Positions 32,922 to 43,383 of a stretch of DNA of 64,000 nucleotides are shown piece after piece (within the stretch, counting starts at the first letter, position 1; the number at the start of each line of letters is the position of its first letter). A program made the position numbers and the translations under genes. The notes under the pieces were generated by a model, which worked only from the letters and a program-made list of their open reading frames with translations, did not search any database and was not told the DNA's origin. Source of the DNA: Pyropia haitanensis (taxonomy: Eukaryota; Rhodophyta; Bangiophyceae; Bangiales; Bangiaceae); contig SDUX01000002.1 in NCBI GenBank assembly GCA_008729055.1, forward strand, positions 6,177,485-6,241,484. Reading direction: 5' to 3'.

Positions 32922-33333
32922 CGGACGGCAGCGCAAACGACCACATGGACGTCCAGCCGCCGCCGGTGGGCCCCCACGTCTTGGTGCCACACTCGGCGGC
33001 AGCAGCCGCCTTGGCCGCTTTGGGCTTGGCCGGCCGCGACAGGACGACGGCGAGGTAGAGGACGCCGAGCAGCAGCAGCAGCGCCGCGACGGCGCCAAGG
33101 ACAATGCCCGCGATTTCGCCGCCGTTGAGCCCGTCCCGGTGCCGCGTCGGCGGGTTGTTGATGACGGTCTGCCGGCCGGCGGCGGCGGGGAGCGGCGCCC
33201 GCCGCCGCCAACCGGGGGGGACCGCCACCGCCACGACGGCCGCCGCGTCGACGGCGGCGGGGGGGAGCGTCAGTGACACCAACGAGACGGCGGCGGCAGC
33301 GGCGGCGGCGGCGGCGGCGTCGACATGGCGCAT
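32495..33333 (-). CDS. Single-pass membrane protein with Cys-rich tail
   Basis: It starts at ATG 33333 (MRHVDAAAA) with a signal-peptide-like Ala/Val/Leu run. A short ectodomain follows (QTVINNPPTRHRDGLNGG), then one strong membrane helix (IAGIVLGAVAALLLLLGVLY) and a basic stop-transfer (SRPAKPKAAKAA). The cytosolic part has Pro and Gly runs and then a dense cysteine segment: CCGSCGLSPCVCCAVC, CRCMMGGMRCGTCR and, after the C runs at 32560-32586, CKTCRMAPCSCTDCRR. The many C-x2-C, C-x-C and CC pairs suggest metal binding or palmitoylation; both are inference. The frame changes in those C runs, probably an indel, and the stop is TGA at 32495. I know no family with this layout. Confidence 0.7.
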
Positions 33334-33841
33334 GGTGCCAGGGGTGGGGGCGGGGGGGGGGGGGGGAGGGAGGGAGCACGCCGCCGGTCGGCGGCCGCCG
33401 CGCCGTGCGCACCGGGCTGGCCCGCCGCGGCGGCCGCCCGCCGAGCGTCGCTGCCACGACGGCCGCGACGCGGTTGCGGTCGGCCGTCCGCCGGGGGGGG
33501 GTGAGGCGGCGAGTCCACCCGCACCGACACGGGCGGGCGGGAAACACTGGCGGCGGCGAGGGGGGGGGAAGGCCCGCGGAGCGGGTGGGGGGGGGGGACT
33601 TGACGGCGCAGCAGGGGGGGGGGGGGGGGGGGACGCCCGCGGCGCGGGTGGGGTACTTGAAGGGGCTTGGGGGGGGGGGGGGGGGGGCGGCAGCACCGCC
33701 ACCCGCCACCACACGCCGTCGCCGCCGCGGCGCGCACGCGGCCGCGGCGCCGACGCGGCCGCGCGACGCCGACGGCGGCACACACCGTCGGCGGGTGGGG
33801 CGCCCCCGCCGCGGCCACCGCCGCCGCCGTGCGCGGGGCGG

Positions 33842-33849
33842 TATTATAA
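33842..33849. promoter_or_regulatory. TATA-like element, orientation uncertain
   Basis: TATTATAA (with TTATAATA on the other strand) is isolated in GC-only surroundings. It lies about 510 bases upstream of the minus-strand ATG at 33333, rather far compared with the 200-330 bases of other genes here. A plus-strand use cannot be excluded, although no plus gene follows. Confidence 0.35.
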
Positions 33850-36020
33850 CGTCCCCGCCGCCGCCGCCGTCCGCGGCGGGTGCTCCACACACCACCCCCG
33901 CTGCGGCGCGGGTGGCCGCCACCGCGTGCAGCCCGCCGCCGGCCGCCGACGGGCGGCGGCGGTGGACGGTGTGGGTGGGAGCTCCCCGCGGCGCGCGCTC
34001 CTGAGGCCCAACGGTCCGCCGCGGCCGCGGACCCGTCCGCAATCCCGCCGTTCGCGGCCACCCCAACACACACGTCACTACGGGGGGTAGGGTGGCGGCG
34101 CGGGGGGGGGAACTGACGCCGTCGACGGGCAACCGTCGCGGGTGCCCCCCCCGCCATCTCCACCCCTCCGTGTCGGCCGCGCCGCTTGGCCGGCCACCCC
34201 GCCGGCGGTCGGCGGCACCGCCCCCCCCCCCCCCCCCCCCGCGCGGTGGCGATAACGGCGCGCGCCGCCGCTTGGCCGGCGTGCCGCTGCCCGCGGGAGC
34301 CTGCGGGCGTGCCCATCCCCCCCCCCCCCCTCGTGCTCACCGTGGGACCGACGCGGTCGCGGGTGCGCGCGGCCGGCCGGCGGTGACGTGGCGCGGACGT
34401 GGGGGGTGGCACACCCCCCACCACCGTAGGCGGGGTGGGGCGGCCGCCCGGCGGATCCCAGCCGTGGTGGCCTCTGTCACGCGCTCCTACGGTGGCGGCC
34501 CACGCGCCGAGGAGGGGGAAGGGGGAGTGCCCCCGCCAAGTGGCGGATCCGCCAGACCATGACGGGGACTGGCAGCGGCGGTGGCGTCGGTAGCAGGCGC
34601 GGGGCGGGGTACCGTTCATCGGGAAACGGTGCCCAGCGGACGCCGCGGAGTCGTGGACCAGGCGCGTACGGTGGGCGCGTATGGGGGGGGGGGGAGGGGG
34701 GGGACGGGGGGACAGGGTGGGCAGGGGAGCAGCGCGCCGAGGGCGTGGCGCGCGCCACCGGCCGCGCGCACCGCGCCAAGCGGGCCGCCGCCGCGGCGGG
34801 ACGCGGCGCGCGGTCGCGGCGGCGGCGCCGCGTGGATCCCCCCGCCCATCGGGCGGGTTTGCCGTCGTGGACGCGGCGGCGGGCCGCCGTGGCGGCGGGT
34901 CTGGACCGGGCGGCACGCGCTGCCGCGGCACGCGACGCTTGGCGCTGTCGATGGAGCGGACGCGTCAGGCACGCGGCGAAAAAACGGTTGTGCGGCGAAA
35001 TCGAGACACCAATCCGAATGAAGTATCCGTCCATAAGAAATACTTCTTGTAATTAGTTGGTCTCACACTTGGTTTAAGATATCTCGGTACTGTGTGAGAT
35101 TTCCCTAGTCGTGCAATAATTTCTTGACATCAAGCTGTACAGGGATGATCCGCATCAGTTGACATCTGACTTATGCTGTCATATTGTCACGACATGTGTC
35201 GCCAACGATCCGACTCCACAGATGCGTTTGGACTCTTCCAGATCCGTGCAGAACAGGCGTGGCCGCTCTCAAACGCCCATTCCATTCGGCCACATGGGCG
35301 GTGGGGCGGTGCCATCTCCACGTGCGCGCGCCTTCCGCGCTGCCGGCGGCGCGCGTCCCACGCTCCAGCAGGACTGTTGAGCTGCAGACCGATCCAGAGT
35401 GTTCCAGACAACCGCGCCTCCGCGACAGGCGCACGCCGCCGGTGCAGTGCGCCGCACTCGCGGACAGCAGGGAAGTGCCTCTGGCGCTCACGCTCTGTGC
35501 GGGCCCCACCCCTGTTGACGAACGACCGTGCCCCTGTAACGGGGCATCACGAGTGAAGATCGCGAGGCAAGGTGGAGTTGACCGCCGGCGGGACATTACC
35601 ACCAACTTGGTCATCCAGTAGCCGGACAAGTCCCGCGCGGGGGGGGGAACAAGTGCGGCACCACGAGAGGAGGGATGATCGAGCGAGAGAGACGCGTGGC
35701 CCACGGTGGCGACTGACCAGACTAGAGAGGGGCACCCGCGAGACGATGTGGGGCCCGCCGTGTGGAGTGGGCAGGCGAGGAACGGGGACCCCCATACGGA
35801 GGTCCTCGGGGGGACCAAGGCGCGCCCACACTGTTGGGGCGAGTGGGGGAGTGGACCGGCGAGAGACACCGACCCCTGAGTGTGCGTTGAGGGGGGTAGC
35901 CCCAGCGAGGCTGAATGAGAGAAAGGGGGCTGAGGCAGACGCGGGCGCGCGGCGCCACACGAGAGAGGAAAAAGAGCAACGCGTACTGCACCTGATTGTC
36001 AACAACCCCCGCAGGTTCAG
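33850..36020. other. Intergenic region upstream of Hsp20
   Basis: 33850-34960 is GC-rich with C/G homopolymers (34207-34242, 34682-34705) and open frames of no convincing composition. The best is a basic helix-like stretch at about 34850-34990 (RRRAAVAAGLDRAARAAAAR). 35000-35260 is A+T-rich. 35260-36000 has average composition and no protein-like frame. I found no clear nGAAnnTTCn heat-shock element arrays. Confidence 0.4.
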
Positions 36021-36027
36021 CTATAAG
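36021..36027 (+). promoter_or_regulatory. TATA box of the Hsp20 gene
   Basis: CTATAAG lies 201 bases before the ATG at 36228 and is identical to the element at 1324. A pyrimidine-rich leader (TTCGTCCTTCTCGTTTTCG) follows about 30-55 bases downstream, consistent with a transcription start near 36050. Confidence 0.65.
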
Positions 36028-36227
36028 TATGCTTCCAGGTTGTGCTCCACCTTCGTCCTTCTCGTTTTCGTTCGGACACCAACACTCTCACCCCTACTCC
36101 TCGACCAACAACCTCCGACATCCCGCCTGTCCTACCCTCCGTGCTCTGACAACATCCTCCCTACTCCCCACCACCGGCATCTCTGTGTAGACGCCCTCAC
36201 CCCACACTACCCCCCCCACTCGTCGAC

Positions 36228-36749
36228 ATGGACGTGTTTGCAGTGGACCTGTTCTGCCCCCCCACCGCGCCGCAGCGCCGTGGGCGCAGCGCAGACCCGT
36301 GGGGTCTCTGGCGCCCCATGGCGGACCCGTCTTTTGTGCGTTCCATGGCGACGTGGCAGCCGCACTCGGCGGTAAGCCGCTCCGACGATGGCGTGACGCA
36401 CATCCGCATCGAGACGCCTGGCTTCCCCCGGGACCGCCTCCACATTGAGCTGAGCGATGACCGCTCGCACCTGACCGTGACGGGCACCGCTGGCACGGGG
36501 ACTGCCCCTCCCGACGGCGACGACGCGGCTGACAAGACTGGCGCAGTCGGGGACGCGCGCGGCCCGTGGGCGCACGTGGAGGAGCGCCAATTTTCTCAAT
36601 CCTACCGCCTCCGCGATGCGGACGTGGAGGGCATCAAGGCAGACTATGAACACGGGGTGCTGTCGATCACGGTGCCCGCCAAGCAGCGCAACATGGTGCC
36701 GCGGACGATTGCGATTGAGGACAAGGTCGCCCCCAAGGATTCCAAGTAG
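36228..36749 (+). CDS. Small heat shock protein (Hsp20/alpha-crystallin family)
   Basis: The 173-residue chaperone binds unfolding proteins without ATP. A short N-terminal arm contains DPWGLW-type motifs as in plant class I/II sHSPs. The alpha-crystallin domain spans about residues 47-153: THIRIETPGFPRDRLHIEL, LTVTGTA, a 25-residue loop, EERQFSQSYRLRDADVEGI, then the signature GVLSITVP (143-150). The C-terminal I-x-I motif needed for oligomer contacts is IAI at 161-163. There is no targeting signal, so it is likely cytosolic. It is a single exon without low-complexity insertions. No heat-shock element is obvious between 35880 and the TATA box. Confidence 0.95.
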   Translation: MDVFAVDLFCPPTAPQRRGRSADPWGLWRPMADPSFVRSMATWQPHSAVSRSDDGVTHIRIETPGFPRDRLHIELSDDRSHLTVTGTAGTGTAPPDGDDAADKTGAVGDARGPWAHVEERQFSQSYRLRDADVEGIKADYEHGVLSITVPAKQRNMVPRTIAIEDKVAPKDSK

Positions 36750-37336
36750 GCCGCACCGCTTGGTTGGCTCTGACTGATGTATAGCCATGAGAGAAGTGGG
36801 TAGCGCGGGGCGAGAGTGTTGAGCGACGTGGGGTTGGTCTGTGCCCTGTGACACAACGCTTCTTTGCCTCGAGTGTCAGTCGCACGCAGTGACAATCTTG
36901 CCATTTTCAATCCAAGATCAACAGCCATTCCGTGAAAATATAGAAACATCTGAAACTTACCCGGGGTGCACGAAGCACTCTTGCCCGTGTGAAGGGTGCG
37001 GGTGTGCCTGCAAACGGTCTGGCACACAGCACGTGCGCTCATCAAACAGAGCGGTCGACCTCAAAAGAACTCCCTGGTCGGCCTGAGCACGCGCTCAAGT
37101 GTGGGAGCGGACACAGACAGGCAGAAGGTGCGTTTACCGCTCGCATTCAGACACCCCCTGCGTGGAATAGAGCTTTCCTTGGCAAGGTTCACGCTCCCCT
37201 TCCACTACCAACCGGCCCATGACGCAAATCCGAGTCCTCACAGCGCCATTCCTCACCCGCAAGCCCCGGTCGTCATCAACGGCGCGGCTCAGGGTCAGGT
37301 GGAAGGCTGGGACCCAGCCACACCCGCATCGCCACC
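36750..37336. other. Intergenic region, 3' flanks of convergent genes
   Basis: Downstream of Hsp20 (+) and of the small Cys-rich peptide (-). Composition is close to 55% GC by eye, with no protein-like frame and no clear repeat. Confidence 0.4.
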
Positions 37337-37570
37337 TCAGTAGTGGCAGTGGGCGGCCTGGCACTTGCGAAAGCGGTTCTCGCAAAAGCCAATGCACTTG
37401 TGCTCGTCCGGGCCGCCCAGGCACGAATGGCGACAGTGGTAGAACGTCCGGGCGCAGCGCTGGCACTCAGACGCGTCTGCCGACGACGGGAACACGACCA
37501 CCGCCAGGAGCAGGGACAGCAGGAGGAGAGCAAAGAACTTGGGCACCCCACCCAAGCCGCTGCTAGCCAT
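37337..37570 (-). CDS. Small secreted 8-cysteine peptide
   Basis: It starts at ATG 37570 (context CACCATGG); in-frame codons further upstream have no better ATG. The 77-residue product has a textbook signal peptide (KFFALLLLSLLLAVVVF, cleavage near ADA-SE). The mature part is only about 45 residues with eight Cys spaced C-x2-C-x6-C-x3-C-x8-C-x3-C-x6-C-x4-C. The central C-x3-C-x8-C-x3-C is the arrangement of helical-hairpin (alpha-hairpinin-like) peptides. The mature peptide is His/Arg-rich. An antimicrobial or protease-inhibitor role is inference from size and cysteines; no homologue is recognised. Confidence 0.78.
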   Translation of the reverse strand: MASSGLGGVPKFFALLLLSLLLAVVVFPSSADASECQRCARTFYHCRHSCLGGPDEHKCIGFCENRFRKCQAAHCHY

Positions 37571-38885
37571 GGTGACAGGGGTCGCGTGGACAATGAGCGG
37601 GAGATGGGCAGCGTCGGCGGGAGGGCAGCGTGGCTTGGGAAGGGAAGCGACGGAGCTGAGGTGGGCGGATGTGGTGTGCAGCTGAGAAGCCAAGAGTGGA
37701 TGCCGCTTCCGCCCCAACTGGTGAGGCTGGCGGCAGCTGCCCTCTTGTAGTGGCCTCGGCTGGAGCGGCCGGGTTGCAGCCGCGCTCTCCCGCGGCGCCG
37801 GATGGCCGCGGCTCTACCGGACCAGCGCGCGGCACGTTGCGAACAATCTCTCGGGGCGGACCACCGGCTCCCCAACGCAAAAGGACAACACATGGCAGAT
37901 GCTCGCGGGGAGGTAGGCGCCACCCCCCCCCGCTCCCTTCCGCTGGTCTCTCGCCCCAACAGGCTGTTCCCAATGGCGTGTGGGGGACGACCGGGCGCGC
38001 CACCTGGCGGCCACCGAGTGGCAAGGTCCTGCCGACACCCGCCCGCGCCTCGTCCACGCGGAAGAACCGCACGCCAGCCGCGGCCGCGGCGCCATGGACC
38101 CCCCTACGAGGTTGGTGGTCTTGACAGAGACGGGGCGCGGCCGCCAGCGCGTGAGATCCCCCCATGGTGACGCGTCGAGTGCTGAGGAGGGGCAACGCGG
38201 AACCGGCGACGCGGGAGCGTGCGCTGGGCGTGGCCACCACACGCGGGGAGCTCCCCACGTGGCGGTGGTCGGGTGAGTCACGATGGGTTGTACGTTCGTG
38301 TCAAATCCCATCAAAGACGTGTGCGCGGCCAATTGTTGCGCATCCCCCGTTCAAGTTTGGTGTGGAGGCTTGCCGCTGCCGCGGCCAAGTCGCACAAGCT
38401 GGTCGCCGGCCCGCCGCAGACGAGGCACGCCCGCGCTCTCTCTGGGGGTCGGCAGCGCGCTCCTCGACTGCGGGGTGTCGGAGCTGGACGCAGTGGGAAG
38501 ACACGAGATGCGACCATACTGACAGTGCTGGCGTGCGAGGAGGCGCCCACCTCGCATGCCGGCCGCGGGGAGGCGAGCGCCAGCCTGAAACCGGCGCGCT
38601 CGCCGTCGTGAGCTGTTCTCTGCCCACCGCCAGGGAACACGAGCTCAGACTCTAGCACAGGATAGACCGCACCAGACAAGAGCAGACTGGCAAAGCTGTC
38701 ACGGTCACGTCCGCCATCCGGCCGCACCCGTCCACACCTGGCCACAAGCCAAAACGTCTTGTTGCGGGGGCGCAGCCAGCGCGTGTGCCGCCCAGGCCTG
38801 CAGAAAGCTCCGTCTCCCCGTTGCGGCCCGCACACGCCAGGCTCCCTCGGTGCTCACCCGTCGCCCATCGTGCGCGCCGCCTCCG
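37571..38885. other. Intergenic region, no gene seen
   Basis: Several open frames overlap on both strands, but none has consistent GC3 bias, a domain or a good start. The 5' flank of the Cys-peptide gene (37571-37800) shows no TATA box. Confidence 0.4.
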
Positions 38886-40088
38886 CTACCCCCCCCCCTC
38901 GCCCACAGCCGCCAGGATGGCATCGTCCATCGTATAGTCCACCACCCGCTTGTCCAGGCCGAGCGCCACGTAGCTGTCGTGGCAGTCGGCAAACATCGCG
39001 GCGAGGCCCGCGGCGTCGCCACTCCGCTCCGCCCGCCAGCCGAGCGCGACCGCCACCGCCGGCGCCGCCGGCACGGGGTCGGCGAAAAAGTGGCGCGGCC
39101 GAAACGGGAAGGCCGCCTTGGCCACGTAGCCGGGCACCCGCGCCGCCGCGACGGCCGGGTCGTACCACACCACCCGGTCGGCGACGGCGGCCACGTCGGC
39201 ACCCGCCGCGGCGGCGGCGAGCGCCACCACCCCCCGCAGCGTCACCCCCCGCGGGGAGGTGGCGTTGATCACCTCCCCCCCCCGGAGGCCCTTGCCGAGC
39301 GCCGCCGCCAGCAGCGCCGCCACGTCCCGCACGTCGGTGAGGCAGGTGAGCGCGTCGGGGACGCCCGGGATGGGCAGCCGCCGGCCGTCGCGGATGCGGT
39401 CAAACAGCCAGTCGCTGTACTGGCGGTTTTGAAAGCCCGGGCCGAGGATGTAGATGGGGCGGAACGCCGCGCCCGCCGCGCCCGCCGCGGCGAGCGCCGC
39501 CTCCACGTCAATGGTCGGGCCCGCCGCCGCGTCGCCAGCAACGTGCGGCGCGCGGGTGCCGTCGTACGCGTACGCGCCCGCAGAGGAGACGTAAAAGACC
39601 TCGGCACCCGCGGCGGCGGCGGCCAGCGCCGGCGCCGCGTCCGCCACCGCCTTGGACGCGTTGTCGTACACCGCGTCGGGCGGTGGCGGCGCGGCGTCGC
39701 CGCCGGCGCTGCGGGCGGCGCCGCCGGCGGCGGCGGTGAGGGCGTCCGTGGCGGCGCCGTGGGAGAGGGAAAAGGCGTCTGGGTGCGCCGCCACCAGCGG
39801 GGGGTACCGGTCAAACGGCTGCGCGTCGGGCGCGGGCGCGCCGACTTGGTGCACGTGCACCGCGTGGCCGGCGGCGAGGAGCGCCTCGGCCAGGTGGGGG
39901 CCAATGACCGAGTGGCCCCCCGAGGGCGCGTTGATGATGAGCACGCGCTTCCCGCCGGGGGGGGGCGCCGCCGCCGCACAGACGCAGGGGGAGCGTGCCG
40001 GGGAGGGGCGGCCGACGCGGGGGGGGGGGGCGCCGGGCCGCCGCCGGCCGGCCAGGGGCGCCGCCGCCGCAAACGCCGGTGCCACCAT
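38886..40088 (-). CDS. CSP41-like chloroplast RNA-binding protein (atypical SDR)
   Basis: CSP41a/b bind and stabilise plastid mRNAs and rRNA; they are extended SDR-fold proteins that have lost dehydrogenase function. The 400-residue product starts at ATG 40088. Residues 1-45 are Ala/Arg/Pro-rich without acidic residues, fitting a plastid transit peptide. VLIINAPSGGHSVIG (49-63) is the modified Rossmann loop typical of CSP41 (family: NTNSGGHAVIG). Further family landmarks are DNASKAV, EVFYVSSAGAYAYDGT, PHVAGD, FRPIYILGPG, WLFDRI, PIPG, LTDVRDVAALL, FPFRPRHFFADP, ALGWRAE and a C-terminal LGLDKRVVDYTMDDAIL. The SDR tyrosine is in SSAGAYAYD without the usual lysine partner. Single exon, no frame problems. 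Confidence 0.92.
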   Translation of the reverse strand: MVAPAFAAAAPLAGRRRPGAPPPRVGRPSPARSPCVCAAAAPPPGGKRVLIINAPSGGHSVIGPHLAEALLAAGHAVHVHQVGAPAPDAQPFDRYPPLVAAHPDAFSLSHGAATDALTAAAGGAARSAGGDAAPPPPDAVYDNASKAVADAAPALAAAAAGAEVFYVSSAGAYAYDGTRAPHVAGDAAAGPTIDVEAALAAAGAAGAAFRPIYILGPGFQNRQYSDWLFDRIRDGRRLPIPGVPDALTCLTDVRDVAALLAAALGKGLRGGEVINATSPRGVTLRGVVALAAAAAGADVAAVADRVVWYDPAVAAARVPGYVAKAAFPFRPRHFFADPVPAAPAVAVALGWRAERSGDAAGLAAMFADCHDSYVALGLDKRVVDYTMDDAILAAVGEGGG

Positions 40089-40418
40089 CGTGAAGCGGTG
40101 CCGGCTGGGGCCGCGGCGGCTCACCCGAGGGAGGAGGTTGAGCCGCGACCAGCAACGGGACAGGAACCCGGGGTGCGCCGCGGCCAGCCAGCGGGTGGGC
40201 AGCGGGATGCTGTCACGGACGTTGCTGCGGAGGCGGAGCCGCGGTCACGCAGCCGTTGAGGGTGAGCGCAGGGCCCGGCAAAGAGGTGGGACCACCGAGA
40301 AGGGGCGGGAGGCGACCGTGGCTGCCAAGCACCCACCGAGACAACCCCGTCGGAGAGTGTGGGGTGTGCACCGAGTGGGCGGCGACGCACGCCCACGGGC
40401 GGGCGATGCACAGCCGCG

Positions 40419-40425
40419 GGATATA
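40419..40425 (-). promoter_or_regulatory. TATA box of the CSP41-like gene
   Basis: On the minus strand the sequence reads CTATATC, 331 bases upstream of the ATG at 40088. CCAAT-type sequences (ATTGG on the plus strand at about 40506 and 40515) lie about 90 bases further upstream, a usual CCAAT-TATA spacing. Confidence 0.5.
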
Positions 40426-40740
40426 GGGGGGGGGCGGAGGGGATGCCGGCAGGCCACCGCGATCTGCCCCGCACCTCGATAGACCCCCGATAGGGAAGCG
40501 GATCAAATTGGACCATTGGGATGCCCTTGGCCGCGGGGTTCCCAATGCAGGTCCGTCGCTCGCCGGTGTTGCTCGGTCGCGCCGCGCTCGCGCCGCCGCG
40601 GGGCGCACCCGGCGGGCGACGCGCAGCCACGGCGGCTCGTCCCGCCCGTCACCCACGCCCCGACAGACGGGGGGGGGGGCGGGGGGGGGGGACTGCTGCC
40701 GCTCCCGCCGCGGCGGCAGGCACAGAATTGCAGTGGGCGG

Positions 40741-40850
40741 GCGGCAGAGGATGGGGGGTGGGGGGGTGCGGGGTGGGGGGTGGGGGAGTGCGGGGTGGGG
40801 GGTGGGGGGGGGTGCGGGGTGGCGGGTGGGGGGGGGGGGGGAGGGGCGTC
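40741..40850 (+). repeat. G-rich tandem repeat, quadruplex-forming
   Basis: Units of GGGGTGCGGGGTGGGGGGTG and shorter variants repeat about six times and end in a G run at about 40830-40842. Many successive runs of four or more G separated by one or two bases fit the G-quadruplex pattern. The array lies between the divergent CSP41-like and P450 promoters. Confidence 0.6.
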
Positions 40851-41386
40851 CTGCGCAGCCCCGCCGTGCGGCTGCAGCGGCGGCGGGACGGGGGCCGCTC
40901 GCGGCGCGGCGGGCGGGTGGCGGGCGGACAGTGGACGGAGCGGGCGGCGTGCTGCGGGCGGCGGCGGCTGGACGGACAAAGGGGGAGCGGGGACACTGGG
41001 GGGGGGCGGCTGGCGTGGGGGAAGAGGCCGGTGAGCCCCCGTTCCGCCGCGCCGCGGGGGGGGGGACGCGGCCACGGCGCGGCCGCCGCCGCGCGGCGGC
41101 CAAGAGGCGCCGCCGCTGTCGCTGCCGCCCGGCGGTCGCCCGCCGCCGACGGCGGGGATCCCTCCCACTCGCCCGTCCTCCCCGACCACCCCGTCCCACC
41201 GCTGCTGCTCCGCCAGTGTCTGCCCTACCGCGGCGGGTCTGTTCTTCATCCCCACCCCTCCTCCTCGGTGTACCGCCCCAGCCACGGCAAGTCGGCGAGG
41301 CCCGCGCCGCCCCTTCCGTCCCAACCCACGGCGCCCCCACCCCCCCTGTCCTTCCCCCCCCTGCCCCCCCCCGGGCAGACTACAAG

Positions 41387-43348
41387 ATGACGTGGGCGGA
41401 GCTGTGGCGGCTGCCCACCGCCACCGAGCTGCTCCTCCCGCTCCTCCTCGCCGCCGCCCTCGCCGCCGCCGCCGCCCGGTGGGCGCAGCCGCGGGTCCCC
41501 CCCGGCGCCCCCCCCGGCAGCTTTGGCCCCCCCTTCCTCGGCGAGACCCCCGCCTGGGCCGCCCGCCTCCCCGCCTTCCACGCCGCCCGCACCGCCGCGC
41601 ACGGCGCCACGTACCGCACGCACCTCCTCTCCGTGCCGACCGTCGTCCTCGGCGGCGGCGCCGCCGCGCACGACGCGTACCTCGCGGCCGACGCGGCGGA
41701 CGCGGTGCGGACGCGCTGCCCGCCGCGGTGGGCGGCGCTGCTTGGCGCGTCGGCGCTGCGGACCACCGCCGACGCCGACCCGGCGTACGCGGCACTCGTC
41801 GGGGTGCTCGGGGCGGCCTTTTCGGCCGACGCGACCGCGCGGCAGCTGCCGGCGATGGAGGTGCGGGTGGAGCGGGCGCTCCGGCGGTGGGTCCACCGGT
41901 GTGCGGGGCGGCCGCGGCGGCGTCGCGGGGGGGGCGGGGGGGCGGGGGGGGCCCCGCGTCACCGGCCGCGGCGCTCGAGCAGCGCCGACGGGCTGGCGGG
42001 ACGCCGCCAGCTGGGCGCCGCTGCCCGCCGGGCGGGCAGCGACGGCGGCGGGCGGGGCGGGGGGGGCGCCGCCGGCGAGCGGCCACGGCTCGCCGCGGAC
42101 CCGGCCGGCGGCAGCGGCAGCCGCACCAGACACAGCGGCGGCGGCGACGGCGACGGCGACGGCGGCGGCGGTGGCGGCGGCGGCGGCAGAGGGGGCGGTG
42201 ACCGCGGCGGCGGCGGCCGCGACGGCCCGCCACCCCCGTCGCCACGGACACCACGTGGGGAGGGCGGGGGTGGCGGCGGCGGGTCGGGCAGCGGCGGGCC
42301 GAGCCGCCCCGACCAGCCCGGCGGCTGGCCGCCGCCACTGTCACCGACGCGGTCGCTGCCGGCCGCGTCGTCCGCGCCGCCGGCGGCGCGGCACGAGCCG
42401 GCGGCGGGGGTGCCGCCGCTGGCGCTCGGCGGCTCTGTTGTCGCCGCTTTGGGCGACTCGACGAGGGGGGGGGGGGGGGCGCCCGCCGGGCGGCGGCGGC
42501 GGCACGTGCCGACGCGCCGGCGGCGGCACCCGCCGCCGCCTCCGCGGCGGTGGTGGCGGCCGCCGCCGCCGCGGGTGCAGCGGCGGGCGCGGCGGCAGAG
42601 GCGGCGGCGGCGGCGGCAATGGCGGCGGCGGCGGACCCAGCCGCCGCCCTCACCCCCCCGCCGGCGCTCACCCCCCTGGCCTTCCTCCCCGACGCCCGCC
42701 GCCTGGCGAGCGACCTGATGATGGGGGTGGTGTTTGGCGACAGCGACGCGCTGCCACCCGCGGAGCGGTCCCGGATGGTCACCCTCCTCGACGTTTACTA
42801 TGGGGGCTTCACCGCCGTGGCGCCGCTCCCCTTTTTTGGCCTCACCGCCGGGGAGCGCGCGGCTGCCGCGCGCGCGGACCTCCTCGCCCTCCTCCACGGC
42901 GTCCTGCGTCGCCGCCGGCTGGCGGCGGGCGCGTTTTTCGACGGCCACCGCGGCGTGCCGTGCCTCCTCGACGCGCTCCTCGCCGCCCCCGCCGCCGCCA
43001 ACGGCCGGTCGCCGGCGGTCATTGCCGACACGCTGCTGCACGTGCTCGCAACGGCGGTGCTGCTGCTGTCGTCGTCGCTGTCGCTGCTGGTGCGGGAGCT
43101 CGCCGACCGGCCGGCGGTGCGGGACCGCATCGTGGCCGAGGCGGCCGCGTCGCGGCCCGCCGCGACCGCCGCCGCCGTCGACGCGGTCGTCGCGACGGCG
43201 GCCGAGGCGGGCGCCGCGGCGGGCGCGTCGCCGACGCCGCTCTCCTTGCCAGAGGCCGCCGCGCTCGGCGCCGCCCGCGGCGAGCGCGCGGGCCTTGCCG
43301 ACGCGGCGGCGGCGTTGGGGGGGGCGGGGGGCGACAGCGGCACGCCGT

Positions 43349-43383
<35 letters not shown>

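Noticed and set aside
35880..36020. Heat-shock elements upstream of Hsp20
   Set aside because: I looked for alternating GAA/TTC blocks and found no convincing array of three or more.
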